From NCBI RefSeq assembly GCF_009696675.1, contig NZ_VULN01000001.1, positions 1 through 64,000 of the forward strand: 64,000 bases of DNA, read 5' to 3'. Below, piece after piece: positions 16,872 through 25,467 of the stretch (positions are counted from its first letter, which is position 1; every line of letters begins with the position of its first letter). The position numbers and the translations under genes were made by a program. Under the pieces are notes generated by a model that was not told the origin of the DNA, searched no databases, and saw nothing but the letters and a program-made list of their open reading frames with translations. This DNA is from Acidaminococcus fermentans (GTDB lineage: Bacteria > Bacillota > Negativicutes > Acidaminococcales > Acidaminococcaceae).

Positions 16872-16912
16872 AAAATTGGGGTGTGAAAGAATTCACACCC
16901 CAATTTTTTATT
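16872..16912. terminator. Bidirectional terminator
   Basis: A stem AATTGGGGTGTGAA/TTCACACCCCAATT has T runs on both strands. It lies between the convergent sstT and BASS transporter genes, and the end of the latter overlaps it. Confidence 0.85.
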
Positions 16913-17918
16913 TTGCTCTCACCATGGCCGGCTTCAATTCCCCTTCCTCTTCGTACTGGGAATCGAACCGTTCATTCAGGTAATTGGTGTACAGATAAGC
17001 CAGGACAGCACCGGAGATGTTGTGCCAGGCGCTGAAGATGGCTCCCGGTACCCCGGCCATGGGCATGGAGGCGAAATGGGCCTTGGCCAGGCCGGTGGCC
17101 AGACCGGAATTCTGCATCCCCACTTCGATGGACAGAGCCACCATCTGTTTCCAGCTCATGCCGGTAAGTTTCCCAATGGCAAAGCCCAGCAGGTACCCCA
17201 GCACATTGTGGAGCATCACCACCAGCAGGATCAGTCCGGCACTGCTTAAGATGGCGTTCCGGCTGGCCCCGATGATCCCGGCGATCAGGAAGCTGATCAC
17301 CATGCTGGAAACGGCGGGCAGGTAATCCACTGCTTCTTTGGCGAACTTGGGGAAGAAGTTCTTCACAGCCAGGCCCACCCCGATGGGTACGAACACGATC
17401 TGAAGGATGGAAACGAACATGCCCACCGGATCAAAGGAGATCTGCTTGCCCACCAGAAGCCAGGTGAGCAGCGGAGTCATAAGAGGGCTGAGCACCGTGG
17501 AGCAGCTGGTCATGGTCACAGAGAAAGGCACATCCCCATGGCTCATGAAGGTGATCACGTTGGAGGAAGTGCCTCCCGGGCAGGTGCCCACCAGCACCAC
17601 CCCAACGGTCAGAGCCGGATCCAGATGGAAGGCTTTGGACAGCAGGAACGCCAGGAAGGGCATAACGAAATACTGGGCGCAGACCCCGAAGAAAATGTTC
17701 TTGGGCTGTTTCAGCACCAGGGCAAAATCATGAAGGCTGGTGGTCATCCCCATGCCGAACATAATGATTCCCAGCATTACACTGAGAATGGACACCCCGT
17801 AGGCCTTCCCCAACACCCAGGCAAAAGCGTGGGGGGCAAAGATCCCGATGCCCAGGAACACCACGGCGATAACGCCGAAATACTTGCCGATCAATCCGCA
17901 TACTTTCTTCAAATCCAT
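16908..17918 (-). CDS. Bile acid:sodium symporter family (BASS) transporter
   Basis: A 336-residue membrane protein with about nine to ten hydrophobic segments, of the BASS family. Family landmarks are the GMGMTTSLHDFALVLKQPK loop, the VGTCPGGTSSNVITFMSHGD sodium-site segment and the EVGMQNSGLATGLA segment. Substrates in the family include bile acids, pantoate and 2-keto acids, so the name does not fix the substrate. The ATG at 17918 is selected because GGATGAGG precedes it at a usable distance. The gene is preceded by a complete T-box leader. That implies induction when one particular tRNA is uncharged, and suggests the cargo is an amino acid or its precursor. If the Ile specifier reading is right, a branched-chain 2-keto acid would fit. 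That is inference. Confidence 0.85.
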   Translation of the reverse strand: MDLKKVCGLIGKYFGVIAVVFLGIGIFAPHAFAWVLGKAYGVSILSVMLGIIMFGMGMTTSLHDFALVLKQPKNIFFGVCAQYFVMPFLAFLLSKAFHLDPALTVGVVLVGTCPGGTSSNVITFMSHGDVPFSVTMTSCSTVLSPLMTPLLTWLLVGKQISFDPVGMFVSILQIVFVPIGVGLAVKNFFPKFAKEAVDYLPAVSSMVISFLIAGIIGASRNAILSSAGLILLVVMLHNVLGYLLGFAIGKLTGMSWKQMVALSIEVGMQNSGLATGLAKAHFASMPMAGVPGAIFSAWHNISGAVLAYLYTNYLNERFDSQYEEEGELKPAMVRAK

Positions 17919-17945
17919 TTTCCTCATCCTTTCTGTTTCCGGAAA

Positions 17946-18243
17946 CAAAAAAGCTCCGTCCCTGTAAAAGGGACGGAGCATGCTCCGCGATACCACCCAT
18001 ATTCCCCCGGGCCTTCCGGCCTGGGAGCACTCTGCAACGTACCAACATACGCGTTTCCACTAACGGGGATCAGCCGTCCGGACTTAATTTTGCTTCAGTC
18101 CGTCTCTTCCGGGAGGATTTTCCTTTCGGCCAGGCCGCCGGTTCACACCATCCACCGGCTCTCTGGAGGCACGCATCCAGAAAGTACTCTTTCCCATCAT
18201 CAGATTTATTTATGAAGTTGTTTTGCTCTTCCTTGAAAAGCAT
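17946..18243 (-). promoter_or_regulatory. T-box riboswitch leader of the BASS transporter
   Basis: Reading the minus strand, a stem I with the GAAAGAGTA motif is followed by a distal loop GGATGGTGTGAACC. Then come the T-box sequence TGGGTGGTATCGCGG (17,985-17,999) and a terminator stem GCTCCGTCCC/GGGACGGAGC with six T (17,950-17,980). The order is that of a transcriptional T-box. The unpaired UGGU implies a tRNA with discriminator base A. The likeliest specifier is ATC (isoleucine; plus-strand 18,116-18,118), in the context GGAAAATCC and about 15 nt past the distal loop. GAG, a little further on, is the alternative. Distances are by eye. Confidence 0.9.
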
Positions 18244-18249
18244 GCCCTT

Positions 18250-18278
18250 ATCTTACGAGGATAAGGGCATTTTGTCAA
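18250..18278 (-). promoter_or_regulatory. Promoter of the T-box leader
   Basis: TTGACA (18,273-18,278), 17 bases, then TAAGAT (18,250-18,255) on the minus strand. This places the transcript start about 325 bases before the transporter start. A 10-bp palindrome (GCCCTTATC/GATAAGGGC) overlaps the spacer and the -10. Confidence 0.65.
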
Positions 18279-18320
18279 GAAAATATCCACGATATAAGAA
18301 AAACTTTTTAAGAGCAGGGA

Positions 18321-19715
18321 TTATTGTAACAAATATGGCAAAAACAGTTTGGCCAGGCCCAGGAAAATGAAGAACCCGCACACATCGGTAAAGGTGGTGA
18401 TGAAGATACTGGAGGCCACGGCCGGGTCGTAGTTCAGGGCCTTCAAAACCACCGGCACCAGGAAACCCACCAGGGCCGCGATCATCAGGTTGCAGATCAT
18501 GGCCACCAGGATAATGAGCCCCAGGGCCAGGTTGTGGTTCATCCACACGATCACCGCTCCGGCGATCACCCCGTTTACCAGGCCGTTGATGAAGCCCACG
18601 GCAATCCCCCGGAGGATCCGGAGCCCGTTGCCGTGGAGCTTGATGTCCCCCAGAGCGAGGCCCCGGACCACCACAGCCAAAGTCTGGGTCCCGGCATTGC
18701 CCCCCATGCCGGCTACAATGGGCATGGCGGCAGCCAGAGCCACCACCTGGCTGATGGTGTCTTCGAACAGAGAAACCACCGAGGATGCCAAAAACGCCGT
18801 CACCAGGTTGATCAAGAGCCAGGGAAGCCGGAGCTTCACGCTTTCCAGCACCGTGCTGTCCACGTCTTCTTCCTTGCTGACACCGCCCATTTTCAGCATA
18901 TCTTCGGTGTTTTCTTCTTCGATGACATCGATGATATCGTCAACGGTGATGATCCCCAGCATCCCTTTCCGTTTGTTCACTACCGGGATGGCATGGAGGT
19001 CGTATTTGGATACCAGACGGGCCACGTCTTCCTGGTCCGCTTCCGGCTCCACGGAAATCACATTGTCCTCCATGATGTCGTTTAAGGTGTCATAGTTCTT
19101 GGCCACCAGCAGTTCCCGGAGGGACACGGTACCCACCAGCTGTTTTTTCTCATTGAGCACATAGAGGATGTTGAGTTCTTCCGTCTTGGGGGCGATTTCC
19201 TTGACCTTTTCCAGGGCCTGGCTCACCGTAAGAGAATTGCGCATGGAAATGTATTCGGTGGTCATGATCCCGCCTGCGGTGCTTTCCCCATAGCCCAACA
19301 GGTTTCGGATCACTTCCTGGTCGCTGGATTTCATCAGCTTGACCAGTTCCTTCCGCCGGTTGGCGGGCATGTCTCCCAGGATATCCACGATATCGTCCTT
19401 GGACATGTGCTGGAAGATCCGGATGATCTTGTTCAGATCGAACAGTTTCATGATCCGGACCTGGAGTTCATCATCGGCCTGTTCGATGATTTCAGCCATC
19501 TGCTGGTCCGGCAGGATGGTGGCCAGGAACACGATATCGCTGTCGCTGGCTTCTTCCAGGGCATAGGCCAGGTCGATGGGGTGGGAATCTTCCACCAGCT
19601 TCAGGACCGCGTCCTTGTCTTTCCGGTTCAGGGCGGAAATCAGTTCATTTTCTACCCGTTCTTCCAGTTCTTCCTGTTTTTCTTCTACAGAATGGTTTTC
19701 TTTCTGTTCATCCAT
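18321..19715 (-). CDS. mgtE: Magnesium transporter MgtE
   Basis: A 464-residue Mg2+ channel/transporter of the inner membrane. The acidic N-terminal helical domain (to about residue 130) is followed by two CBS domains (around IMTTEYISMRNSLTVSQAL and VISVEPEADQEDVARLVSKY). These sense cytosolic magnesium. The C-terminal part has five membrane segments with the family signature PIVAGMGGNAGTQTLAVVVRGLA and ends with TDVCGFFIFLGLA. The ATG at 19715 is chosen over a GTG three codons earlier because GGGGAG is better spaced to it. No M-box-like leader was recognised. It is probably expressed with the SH3-like and methyltransferase genes upstream, though a small hairpin lies in the 90-base gap. Confidence 0.92.
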   Translation of the reverse strand: MDEQKENHSVEEKQEELEERVENELISALNRKDKDAVLKLVEDSHPIDLAYALEEASDSDIVFLATILPDQQMAEIIEQADDELQVRIMKLFDLNKIIRIFQHMSKDDIVDILGDMPANRRKELVKLMKSSDQEVIRNLLGYGESTAGGIMTTEYISMRNSLTVSQALEKVKEIAPKTEELNILYVLNEKKQLVGTVSLRELLVAKNYDTLNDIMEDNVISVEPEADQEDVARLVSKYDLHAIPVVNKRKGMLGIITVDDIIDVIEEENTEDMLKMGGVSKEEDVDSTVLESVKLRLPWLLINLVTAFLASSVVSLFEDTISQVVALAAAMPIVAGMGGNAGTQTLAVVVRGLALGDIKLHGNGLRILRGIAVGFINGLVNGVIAGAVIVWMNHNLALGLIILVAMICNLMIAALVGFLVPVVLKALNYDPAVASSIFITTFTDVCGFFIFLGLAKLFLPYLLQ

Positions 19716-19805
19716 GCTGCACACTCTCCCCTCATGAGTCCCCGTCCTCCCCGGGGCCTTTATGGTGGGAAAGGCTGACCTTCCCCGGTCAGCGTTCCCC
19801 CGCTT

Positions 19806-20138
19806 TTACTTCCGCGTCAATGCCACGTCGTCCGACGAAAGCCATCCCACGGCGCCGTCAAAGCGGATGCATAGATTGTAGACTTTGTTTTCCACCGCGT
19901 TCCGGGTCTGGTTGATGGGTACAAAAATGGTCCCTTTGGGATAGAACCCCAGGGTCAGGCTGTCCTTGCCCGGCTCTGCGTAAAAGGGGACCCCGTTGCG
20001 GGTGGTCATCATGATGATTTTAGACTGCTGGAACCGTTCTTCCGTGGTGGCAGCATGGGCGGTGCCGGACAGTACCGGCAGGGCACCCACACTGACCAGG
20101 GAACAGAAGGCCAGAGCCAGGGTGATTTTCTTGAACAT
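19806..20138 (-). CDS. Secreted SH3-like protein
   Basis: A 110-residue exported protein. The signal peptide is MFKKITLALAFCSLVSVGA with an AHA-type cleavage site near residue 29. The mature part of about 80 residues has the look of a bacterial SH3 fold: NGVPFYAEPGKDSLTLGFYPKG, FVPINQ..., FDGAVGWLSSDDVAL. Such domains often bind cell-wall peptides. GAGGTG stands seven bases before the ATG at 20138. It follows the rRNA methyltransferase gene by 36 bases. No specific role can be assigned. Confidence 0.65.
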   Translation of the reverse strand: MFKKITLALAFCSLVSVGALPVLSGTAHAATTEERFQQSKIIMMTTRNGVPFYAEPGKDSLTLGFYPKGTIFVPINQTRNAVENKVYNLCIRFDGAVGWLSSDDVALTRK

Positions 20139-20174
20139 GGGACACCTCATTTCTCAGGAGGATGCCGCAAGGGC

Positions 20175-21404
20175 TTACACCACCTGGAAGATATAGAATT
20201 TCAGATAATCGGTTTCCGGCACATTGTACAGGATCGGGTGATCCGGAGCCTGCTGCCGGGCTTCCACCTGGCGCAGGGAAACCGCTGCATCCCGGGCCGC
20301 TTCGTGGAGCATTTCCACAAACAGCTCGCTTTTCATGAAATGGCTGCAGCTGCAGGTGGCCAGATAGCCTCCCCGGGGCAGCAGCTTCATGGCCTTCAGG
20401 TTGATTTCCTTGTATCCCCGGAAGGCGCTTTTCACTGTGTGGCTGCTTTTGGTGAAGGCCGGGGGATCCAGGATGATGAAGTCGAAGGGATGCTGCTTCT
20501 TTTCCTCCAGCTCCGTGAGATAGTCGAACACATTGGCTTCCACAGTCTGGATTTTGTCTTCCAGGCCGTTGAGGGCAAAGTTTTCCCGGGCCCGTTTCAG
20601 GGCTTCTCCGGAAATATCCACCGCCGTAACGCTGGCTGCTCCCCCTTTGGCTGCATTGAGGGCAAAGGGACCGGTGTGGGTGAAGCAGTCCAGTACATGT
20701 TTGCCGGCACAGATCCGGGATACCGCCAGCCGGTTGTATTTCTGGTCCAGGAAGTAGCCGGTTTTCTGGCCGTTCACCACGTCCACCCGGTACCTGAGTC
20801 CGTTTTCCGTGATGATGGGCATCAGGTCCTTTTCCGTCAGGGTGCTGCCAGGGATATCCGCAATGCCCTGGCCTTCCGTCAGGCCTTCCAGTTCCCGGAT
20901 TTTCACATCGTTCCGTTCGTAGATGCCCTTTACCTCTTCTCCCATGGCCCGGAGCAGCTTCAGCAGCAGGGTGAAGATCATGGTTTTCCGCTGTTCCATG
21001 CCAAGGGAAAGCACCTGGGCCACCAGCACGTCATTGAACCGGTCCACGGTGAGCCCCGGGAATCCATCCGCTTCTCCGAAGATCAGCCGGCAGTCTTTGA
21101 AATCTTCCCCGGGCATGACGGTTTTCCGGTAATCCAGGGCGTACTGGATCCGCCGTTCGAAAAAAGCTTCGTCGAACCGGTCATTGGCGTTCCGGGAAAG
21201 GAGCCGGACCCGGATCTTGGAATGGTCGTTGTAGAAGCCGGTGCCGATGTACTTGCCCTTCTTCTCGCTGACCACGTCCACCAGGTCCCCGTTTTCCACA
21301 GGGCCGGCAATATCCAGCACTTCGTCTCCGAACACCCAGGGATGCCCGCCCCGGGCCATTTTTTCCCCTTTGCGGGTAATGGTCACTTTCGTATAGTCAC
21401 GCAT
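20175..21404 (-). CDS. Class I SAM-dependent rRNA methyltransferase (RlmI/RlmK family)
   Basis: A 409-residue RNA cytosine-C5-type methyltransferase. The N-terminal PUA domain (KVTITRKGEKMARGGHPWVFG) binds RNA. A linker domain leads to the Rossmann fold with NGQKTGYFLDQKYNR, the SAM-binding VLDCFTHTGPFALNAA (around 230-245), VTAVDISGEAL and the catalytic DFIILDPPAF. The active-site cysteine is in the TCSCSHFM segment. RlmI modifies C1962 of E. coli 23S rRNA; whether this protein targets the same base is inference. The start has GGAGAAGCG upstream. It is probably the first gene of a unit with the SH3-like gene. Confidence 0.85.
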   Translation of the reverse strand: MRDYTKVTITRKGEKMARGGHPWVFGDEVLDIAGPVENGDLVDVVSEKKGKYIGTGFYNDHSKIRVRLLSRNANDRFDEAFFERRIQYALDYRKTVMPGEDFKDCRLIFGEADGFPGLTVDRFNDVLVAQVLSLGMEQRKTMIFTLLLKLLRAMGEEVKGIYERNDVKIRELEGLTEGQGIADIPGSTLTEKDLMPIITENGLRYRVDVVNGQKTGYFLDQKYNRLAVSRICAGKHVLDCFTHTGPFALNAAKGGAASVTAVDISGEALKRARENFALNGLEDKIQTVEANVFDYLTELEEKKQHPFDFIILDPPAFTKSSHTVKSAFRGYKEINLKAMKLLPRGGYLATCSCSHFMKSELFVEMLHEAARDAAVSLRQVEARQQAPDHPILYNVPETDYLKFYIFQVV

Positions 21405-21485
21405 GCGCTTCTCCGTCCTCCCGGTAAATGTCGTATAGTTTATTGTACCATATGTAACGGGTGATGGGAACGGGTTTTGGTATGC

Positions 21486-21521
21486 AAAAAAGGTGCTGTT
21501 GCAGGAGCAACAGCACCTTAG
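21486..21521 (-). terminator. Terminator-like hairpin
   Basis: The stem AAGGTGCTGTTGC/GCAACAGCACCTT is followed by six T on the minus strand. It would end transcription coming from the small membrane-protein gene at 21,825. Confidence 0.75.
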
Positions 21522-21807
21522 TCAGCGGTCCACGGTCAGCTGTCAGCGGCCAAAGGAAGGCAAACCCATCCGCATTTGCCTTTGAACACAGCCCTCCGGG
21601 CGGCCGGGATGGGCTCGCCTGCGGCAAGCCCCTACGCCGTTGGGGTCAGGGGATTTCCTTCGGTCCCCAGGGCCCTTTGTTCTCCCACACTCCGACTCTG
21701 ACGGCGTAGGGGCGCGCCGAAGGCACGCCCTTCCCGGCCTCCGGTTTTCTCCATTCAACAAAAATTTGCCTGCAAATTTTTTTCATCCGGCTGTTGACCG
21801 TTGACGG
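21521..21807. mobile_element. Composite inverted-repeat element, family A copy 3
   Basis: Layered inverted repeats. The outermost layer is a heptamer array on the left (GTCAGCG, GTCCACG, GTCAGCT, GTCAGCG) and its inverse on the right (CTGTTGA, CCGTTGA). Then come short hairpins (GCATTTGCC; AAATTTGCCTGCAAATTT). The core has about 45-bp inverted ends (21,601-21,740), GGCCGGGATGGGC opposite CCCTTCCCGGCC. The gene-free stretch 21,405-21,824 is almost entirely this element and the terminator. The nearly identical copy 4 lies 660 bp away in the same orientation. Confidence 0.65.
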
Positions 21808-21824
21808 GGCTGCCAGACATCCCT

Positions 21825-22154
21825 TTACCTCCCAAATATCCTGTCGATCAGCCCCTGGATCCCGCTGGGGTCCTTTTTGGGCTGGGGCTGGGGCGCCGGG
21901 GCCGGAGCGGCCGGGTTCTCCTGTTCCCGGGCCTTCCGGGTGTTTTCGTCCAGCTTCCCCACCTGCTTTTCCAGGCTGGCCAGGCTGTTTTTCAGATTGG
22001 TGTCATCGTACCGGGTGCCCACAATGTCCCGTTTCATGCTCCGGACTTCCTTTTCCAGCAGCAGCTGCTGGCTGTCCAGCCGGAGATACAGCCCGAAAGT
22101 GCACAGCAGATTCCCCGCCAAAAGCCCCACCACGATTTTCTGGAACCCAGTCAT
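21825..22154 (-). CDS. Small membrane-anchored coiled-coil protein
   Basis: A 109-residue protein. One membrane segment near the N-terminus (IVVGLLAGNLLCTFGLYL, residues 6-23) is followed by a predicted coiled coil (LDSQQLLLEKEVRSMKRDIV ... LASLEKQVGKLDENTRKA). It has a proline/alanine linker and a short basic end. The architecture suggests an anchored spacer or scaffold, perhaps in the envelope, but I recognise no family. The ATG at 22154 has AGGAGG eight bases upstream. The longer open frame beyond it runs into repeat sequence. The gene lies between two direct copies of the composite repeat element, so it could be lost by recombination between them. Confidence 0.65.
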   Translation of the reverse strand: MTGFQKIVVGLLAGNLLCTFGLYLRLDSQQLLLEKEVRSMKRDIVGTRYDDTNLKNSLASLEKQVGKLDENTRKAREQENPAAPAPAPQPQPKKDPSGIQGLIDRIFGR

Positions 22155-22192
22155 ACCACGCCTCCTGAAAAAATTTTCCCCATTGTAGCACA

Positions 22193-22466
22193 ATGGACGG
22201 TCAACGGTCAACAGCCAAAGGAAGGCAAATGCATCCGCATTTGCCTTTGAACACAGCCCTCCGGGCGGCCGGGAAGGGCTCGCCTGCGGCAAGCCCCTAC
22301 ACCGTTGGAGTCAGGGGATTTTCTTCGGTCCGCAGGACCCGTTGTTCTCCCACACTCCGACTCTGACGGCGTAGGGGCGCGCCGAAGGCACGCCCTTCCC
22401 GGCCGCCGGTTTTCTCCATTCAACAAAAATTTGCCTGCAAATTTTTTCATCCGGCTGTTGACCGTT
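22193..22466. mobile_element. Composite inverted-repeat element, family A copy 4
   Basis: Nearly identical to copy 3. The left heptamers are ATGGACG, GTCAACG, GTCAACA, GCCAAAG and the right ones CTGTTGA, CCGTTGA. The core is at 22,265-22,406. The outer arrays pair exactly (GGTCAACGGTCAACAG versus CTGTTGACCGTTGAC). The gene-free stretch 22,155-22,510 is filled by this element and a terminator. Confidence 0.65.
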
Positions 22467-22469
22467 GAC

Positions 22470-22503
22470 AAAAAAGGGCTGTTGCTCACGCAACAGCCCT
22501 TTC
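22470..22503 (-). terminator. guaB terminator
   Basis: The stem AAAGGGCTGTTGC/GCAACAGCCCTTT is followed by a T run on the minus strand, starting eight bases after the guaB stop. Confidence 0.85.
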
Positions 22504-22510
22504 ACCCGCC

Positions 22511-24022
22511 TCATTTTGGATAATTGGAAGAAGTGTTTTCTTTCAGCAGCACATCGTGTGCCCCGCCTTCCACCAGGCTGGTGGCGGATACCAGGGTCAG
22601 TTTGGCCTTTTTCTGCAGTTCGGGGATGGTGAGAGCCCCGCAGTTGCACATGGTGGACCGCATCTTGGAGATGGTCAGGTTCACGTTGTCTTTCAGGCCG
22701 CCGGCGTAAGGAACGTAGGAATCCACCCCTTCTTCGAAGGACAGCTTCTTGTCCCCGCCCAGGTCATACCGCTGCCAGTTCCGGGCACGGGCGGAACCTT
22801 CGCCCCAGTATTCCTTCATGTAGGTGCCGTTGATGTTCACCTTGTTGGTGGGGGATTCGTCGAACCGGGCGAAATACCGGCCCAGCATCAGGAAGTCGGC
22901 GCCCATGGCCAGAGCCAGGGTCATGTGGTAGTCGTACACGATACCGCCGTCGGAGCAGATGGGCACATAGATGCCGGTTTCCTTGTAGTATTCGTCCCGG
23001 GCCTTGGCCACTTCGATAACGGCAGTAGCCTGGCCCCGGCCGATCCCCTTCTGTTCCCGGGTGATGCAGATGGAGCCGCCGCCGATACCGATCTTCACAA
23101 AGTCAGCACCGCATTCTGCCAGGAACCGGAAGCCTTCCGCGTCAACCACGTTGCCGGCCCCTACCTTGACGGAATCACCGTATTTGTCCCGGATCCATTT
23201 CAGGGTCCGTTTCTGCCATTCGCTGTAGCCTTCGGAAGAGTCGATGCACAGTACGTCCGCACCGGCTTCCACCAGGGCCGGTACCCGCTGTTCATAGTCA
23301 CGGGTGTTGATGCCGGCGCCTACCACATGGCGTTTCTGGCTATCCAGCAGTTCCAGGGGATACTGTTTGTGGGTGGAATAGTCTTTCCGGAACACCATGT
23401 ACATCAGGTTGCCCTCTTTGTCGATAATGGGCAGGGTGTTCAGTTTGTGTTCCCAGATAATATCGTTGGCCTGTTTCAGGGTGATGTCGCTGCTGCCGAC
23501 CACCATGTCAGCCACCGGAGTCATGAAGTTCTTGACCTGATCTTCCATGTTCATCCGGCTGATCCGGTAGTCACGGCTGGTAACGATCCCTTCCAGATGG
23601 CCGTTCTTGCTGCCGTCGCTGGTAACAGCCATGGTGCTGTGACCGGTTTTTTCCTTCAGAGCCAGTACATCGGCCAGGGTGCTGTCCGGACGCAGGTTGG
23701 AATCGCTGACCACGAACCCGGCCTTGAAGCTCTTGACCCGGGCCACCATGGCGGCTTCGCTTTCGATGGTCTGAGACCCGTAGATAAAGGAGATGCCCCC
23801 TTCCCGGGACAGGGCGATGGCCATGTTGTCGTCGGAAACGGACTGCATGATAGCGGAAACCAGGGGAATATTCAGGGTCAGAGCCGGTTCTTCACCCTTT
23901 TTAAATTTCACCAGCGGAGTCTTCAGACTCACATTTGCCGGAATGCATTCGCTGGAAGAATATCCAGGAACTAAAAGATACTCGCTGAAAGTATGGGCAG
24001 GTTCATCATAGATAAAAGCCAT
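22511..24022 (-). CDS. guaB: IMP dehydrogenase (Tritrichomonas-like type)
   Basis: A 503-residue enzyme that oxidises IMP to XMP with NAD+, the first step to GMP. A CBS pair occupies about residues 100-220 inside the barrel. The catalytic loop is [13 protein letters not shown] with C319 as the nucleophile, instead of the usual GIGPGSICTTR. The flap holds R418 and Y419 ([10 protein letters not shown]). From memory, length, loop and numbering coincide with the IMP dehydrogenase of the protist Tritrichomonas foetus, whose catalytic residues carry the same numbers. A promoter and terminator make it a single-gene unit next to the purine operon. The start has AAAGGGGG upstream. Confidence 0.95.
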   Translation of the reverse strand: MAFIYDEPAHTFSEYLLVPGYSSSECIPANVSLKTPLVKFKKGEEPALTLNIPLVSAIMQSVSDDNMAIALSREGGISFIYGSQTIESEAAMVARVKSFKAGFVVSDSNLRPDSTLADVLALKEKTGHSTMAVTSDGSKNGHLEGIVTSRDYRISRMNMEDQVKNFMTPVADMVVGSSDITLKQANDIIWEHKLNTLPIIDKEGNLMYMVFRKDYSTHKQYPLELLDSQKRHVVGAGINTRDYEQRVPALVEAGADVLCIDSSEGYSEWQKRTLKWIRDKYGDSVKVGAGNVVDAEGFRFLAECGADFVKIGIGGGSICITREQKGIGRGQATAVIEVAKARDEYYKETGIYVPICSDGGIVYDYHMTLALAMGADFLMLGRYFARFDESPTNKVNINGTYMKEYWGEGSARARNWQRYDLGGDKKLSFEEGVDSYVPYAGGLKDNVNLTISKMRSTMCNCGALTIPELQKKAKLTLVSATSLVEGGAHDVLLKENTSSNYPK

Positions 24023-24051
24023 TGTATATCCCCCTTTGAAATATTTTTCTC

Positions 24052-24080
24052 ATTTTAGCACCAGTCTGTCACAAATGCAA
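24052..24080 (-). promoter_or_regulatory. guaB promoter
   Basis: On the minus strand, TTGCAT (24,075-24,080), 17 bases and TAAAAT (24,052-24,057) with an extended TGC before it. About 30 bases separate it from the start codon. Confidence 0.65.
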
Positions 24081-24109
24081 CAGGTTTTTCTGGTCTTTTC
24101 CTTCAGAAG

Positions 24110-24166
24110 TCTATCTGTTACGGAAACAGACCGCAGGGGCTGGAATACTTCTGCGGTCTGTAACAT
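24110..24166 (-). terminator. Hairpin after purD
   Basis: The stem ACAGACCGCAG/CTGCGGTCTGT lies a few bases after the purD stop. The T run is weak, so termination may be incomplete and some purine-operon transcription may reach guaB. Confidence 0.5.
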
Positions 24167-24170
24167 CATC

Positions 24171-25454
24171 TTATTTCGTCTTCAGCCGGCGGAGGGCTCT
24201 CCAGGCAATGTCCTGGCGGAAATGGGCCCCGTCGAAGTGGATCTTGTCCACCGCGTCATAGGCTTTCTGCTGGGCGGCAGGGATGCTGTCAGCCACAGCA
24301 GTGACTCCCAGCACACGGCCTCCGTTGGTGAGGATCTTCCCGTCCTCTTCCCGGGTGCCGGCGTGGAACACCACCACGTCTTCCATGGCTCCTGCAGCCT
24401 TCAGGCCGGTAATGGGCAGACCCTTTTTGTAGGATCCGGGATAGCCGCCGCTGGCCATGACCACGCACACGGCGGACTTGTCGCTCCATTCCACCATTTC
24501 AGGCTTCAGGGTGCCTTTGGCGCAAGCCACCATGATCTCTGCCAGGTCGCTTTTCAGCAGGGGCAGCACCACCTGGGTTTCCGGATCCCCGAACCGGGCG
24601 TTGAATTCCACCACCTTCACGCTGTCCCCTTTAATCATGAGACCGGCGTACAGGCAGCCGGAATAAGGCCGTCCTTCCTTGGCCAGGGCGTCCACAATGG
24701 GCCGCAGCACTTCCTTCACGGTCTTTTCCTTCAGGGCGTCGGTCATTACCGGTGCCGGGCAGTAAGCCCCCATGCCCCCGGTGTTGGGCCCCTGGTCTCC
24801 GTCGTTCACCCGTTTATGGTCCTGGGCAGCCAGCATGGGCACAATAGTCTTCCCGTCGGTGAAGGCCAGGAGGGAGGCTTCCTCCCCTTCCATGAACTCT
24901 TCGATGACCACCCGGTTGCCGGCGCTGCCGAACTTGTGGGCACCCATCATTTCATCCAGGGCATCCAGGGCTTCGTCCTTGGTCATGGCCACCACGACCC
25001 CTTTGCCGGCAGCCAGGCCGTCTGCCTTGATCACAATGGGGGCGCCTTTTTCTTCCACAAAGGCTCTGGCATCTGCCAGGTTGTCGCATACTTTAAAGAA
25101 GGCGGTGGGCACTCCGTACTTCTCCATCAGTTCCTTGGAGAAGATCTTGGAGCCTTCGATTTCCGCCGCTTTGGCACTGGGCCCGAAAATGGTCAGACCC
25201 CGGGCGTTGAACACATCCACGATGCCGGCCACCAGAGGAGCTTCCGGCCCCACCACCGTCAGATCGATGGCGTGCTTTTCCGCCCAGTCCGCCAAACCGT
25301 TCAGATCCGTAATGTCCAGGTTCACACATTCCGCCAGGTCCTTCATGCCCGGATTCCCGGGGGCTGCGTAGAGTTTCGTCACCTTTTTGCTTTGGGCCAG
25401 CTTCCAGACCAGGGTATGTTCCCGGCCGCCGCCGCCAATTACCAGTACCTGCAT
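24171..25454 (-). CDS. purD: Phosphoribosylamine-glycine ligase
   Basis: A 427-residue ATP-grasp enzyme that joins glycine to phosphoribosylamine, the second step of purine synthesis. The N-terminus MQVLVIGGGGREHTLVWKL is the standard opening. The ATP-grasp part shows IVIKADGLAAGKGVVVA, and the metal/phosphate region has EFNARFGDPETQVVLPLL. Length and motifs are normal. It is the last gene of purE-F-M-N-H-D, starting 13 bases after purH. Confidence 0.95.
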   Translation of the reverse strand: MQVLVIGGGGREHTLVWKLAQSKKVTKLYAAPGNPGMKDLAECVNLDITDLNGLADWAEKHAIDLTVVGPEAPLVAGIVDVFNARGLTIFGPSAKAAEIEGSKIFSKELMEKYGVPTAFFKVCDNLADARAFVEEKGAPIVIKADGLAAGKGVVVAMTKDEALDALDEMMGAHKFGSAGNRVVIEEFMEGEEASLLAFTDGKTIVPMLAAQDHKRVNDGDQGPNTGGMGAYCPAPVMTDALKEKTVKEVLRPIVDALAKEGRPYSGCLYAGLMIKGDSVKVVEFNARFGDPETQVVLPLLKSDLAEIMVACAKGTLKPEMVEWSDKSAVCVVMASGGYPGSYKKGLPITGLKAAGAMEDVVVFHAGTREEDGKILTNGGRVLGVTAVADSIPAAQQKAYDAVDKIHFDGAHFRQDIAWRALRRLKTK

Positions 25455-25467
25455 GCTAAGGCCTCCC

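Noticed and set aside
19724-19802. M-box or other magnesium riboswitch before mgtE
   Set aside because: The gap to the previous gene is only about 90 bases and holds one short hairpin, too small for an M-box.
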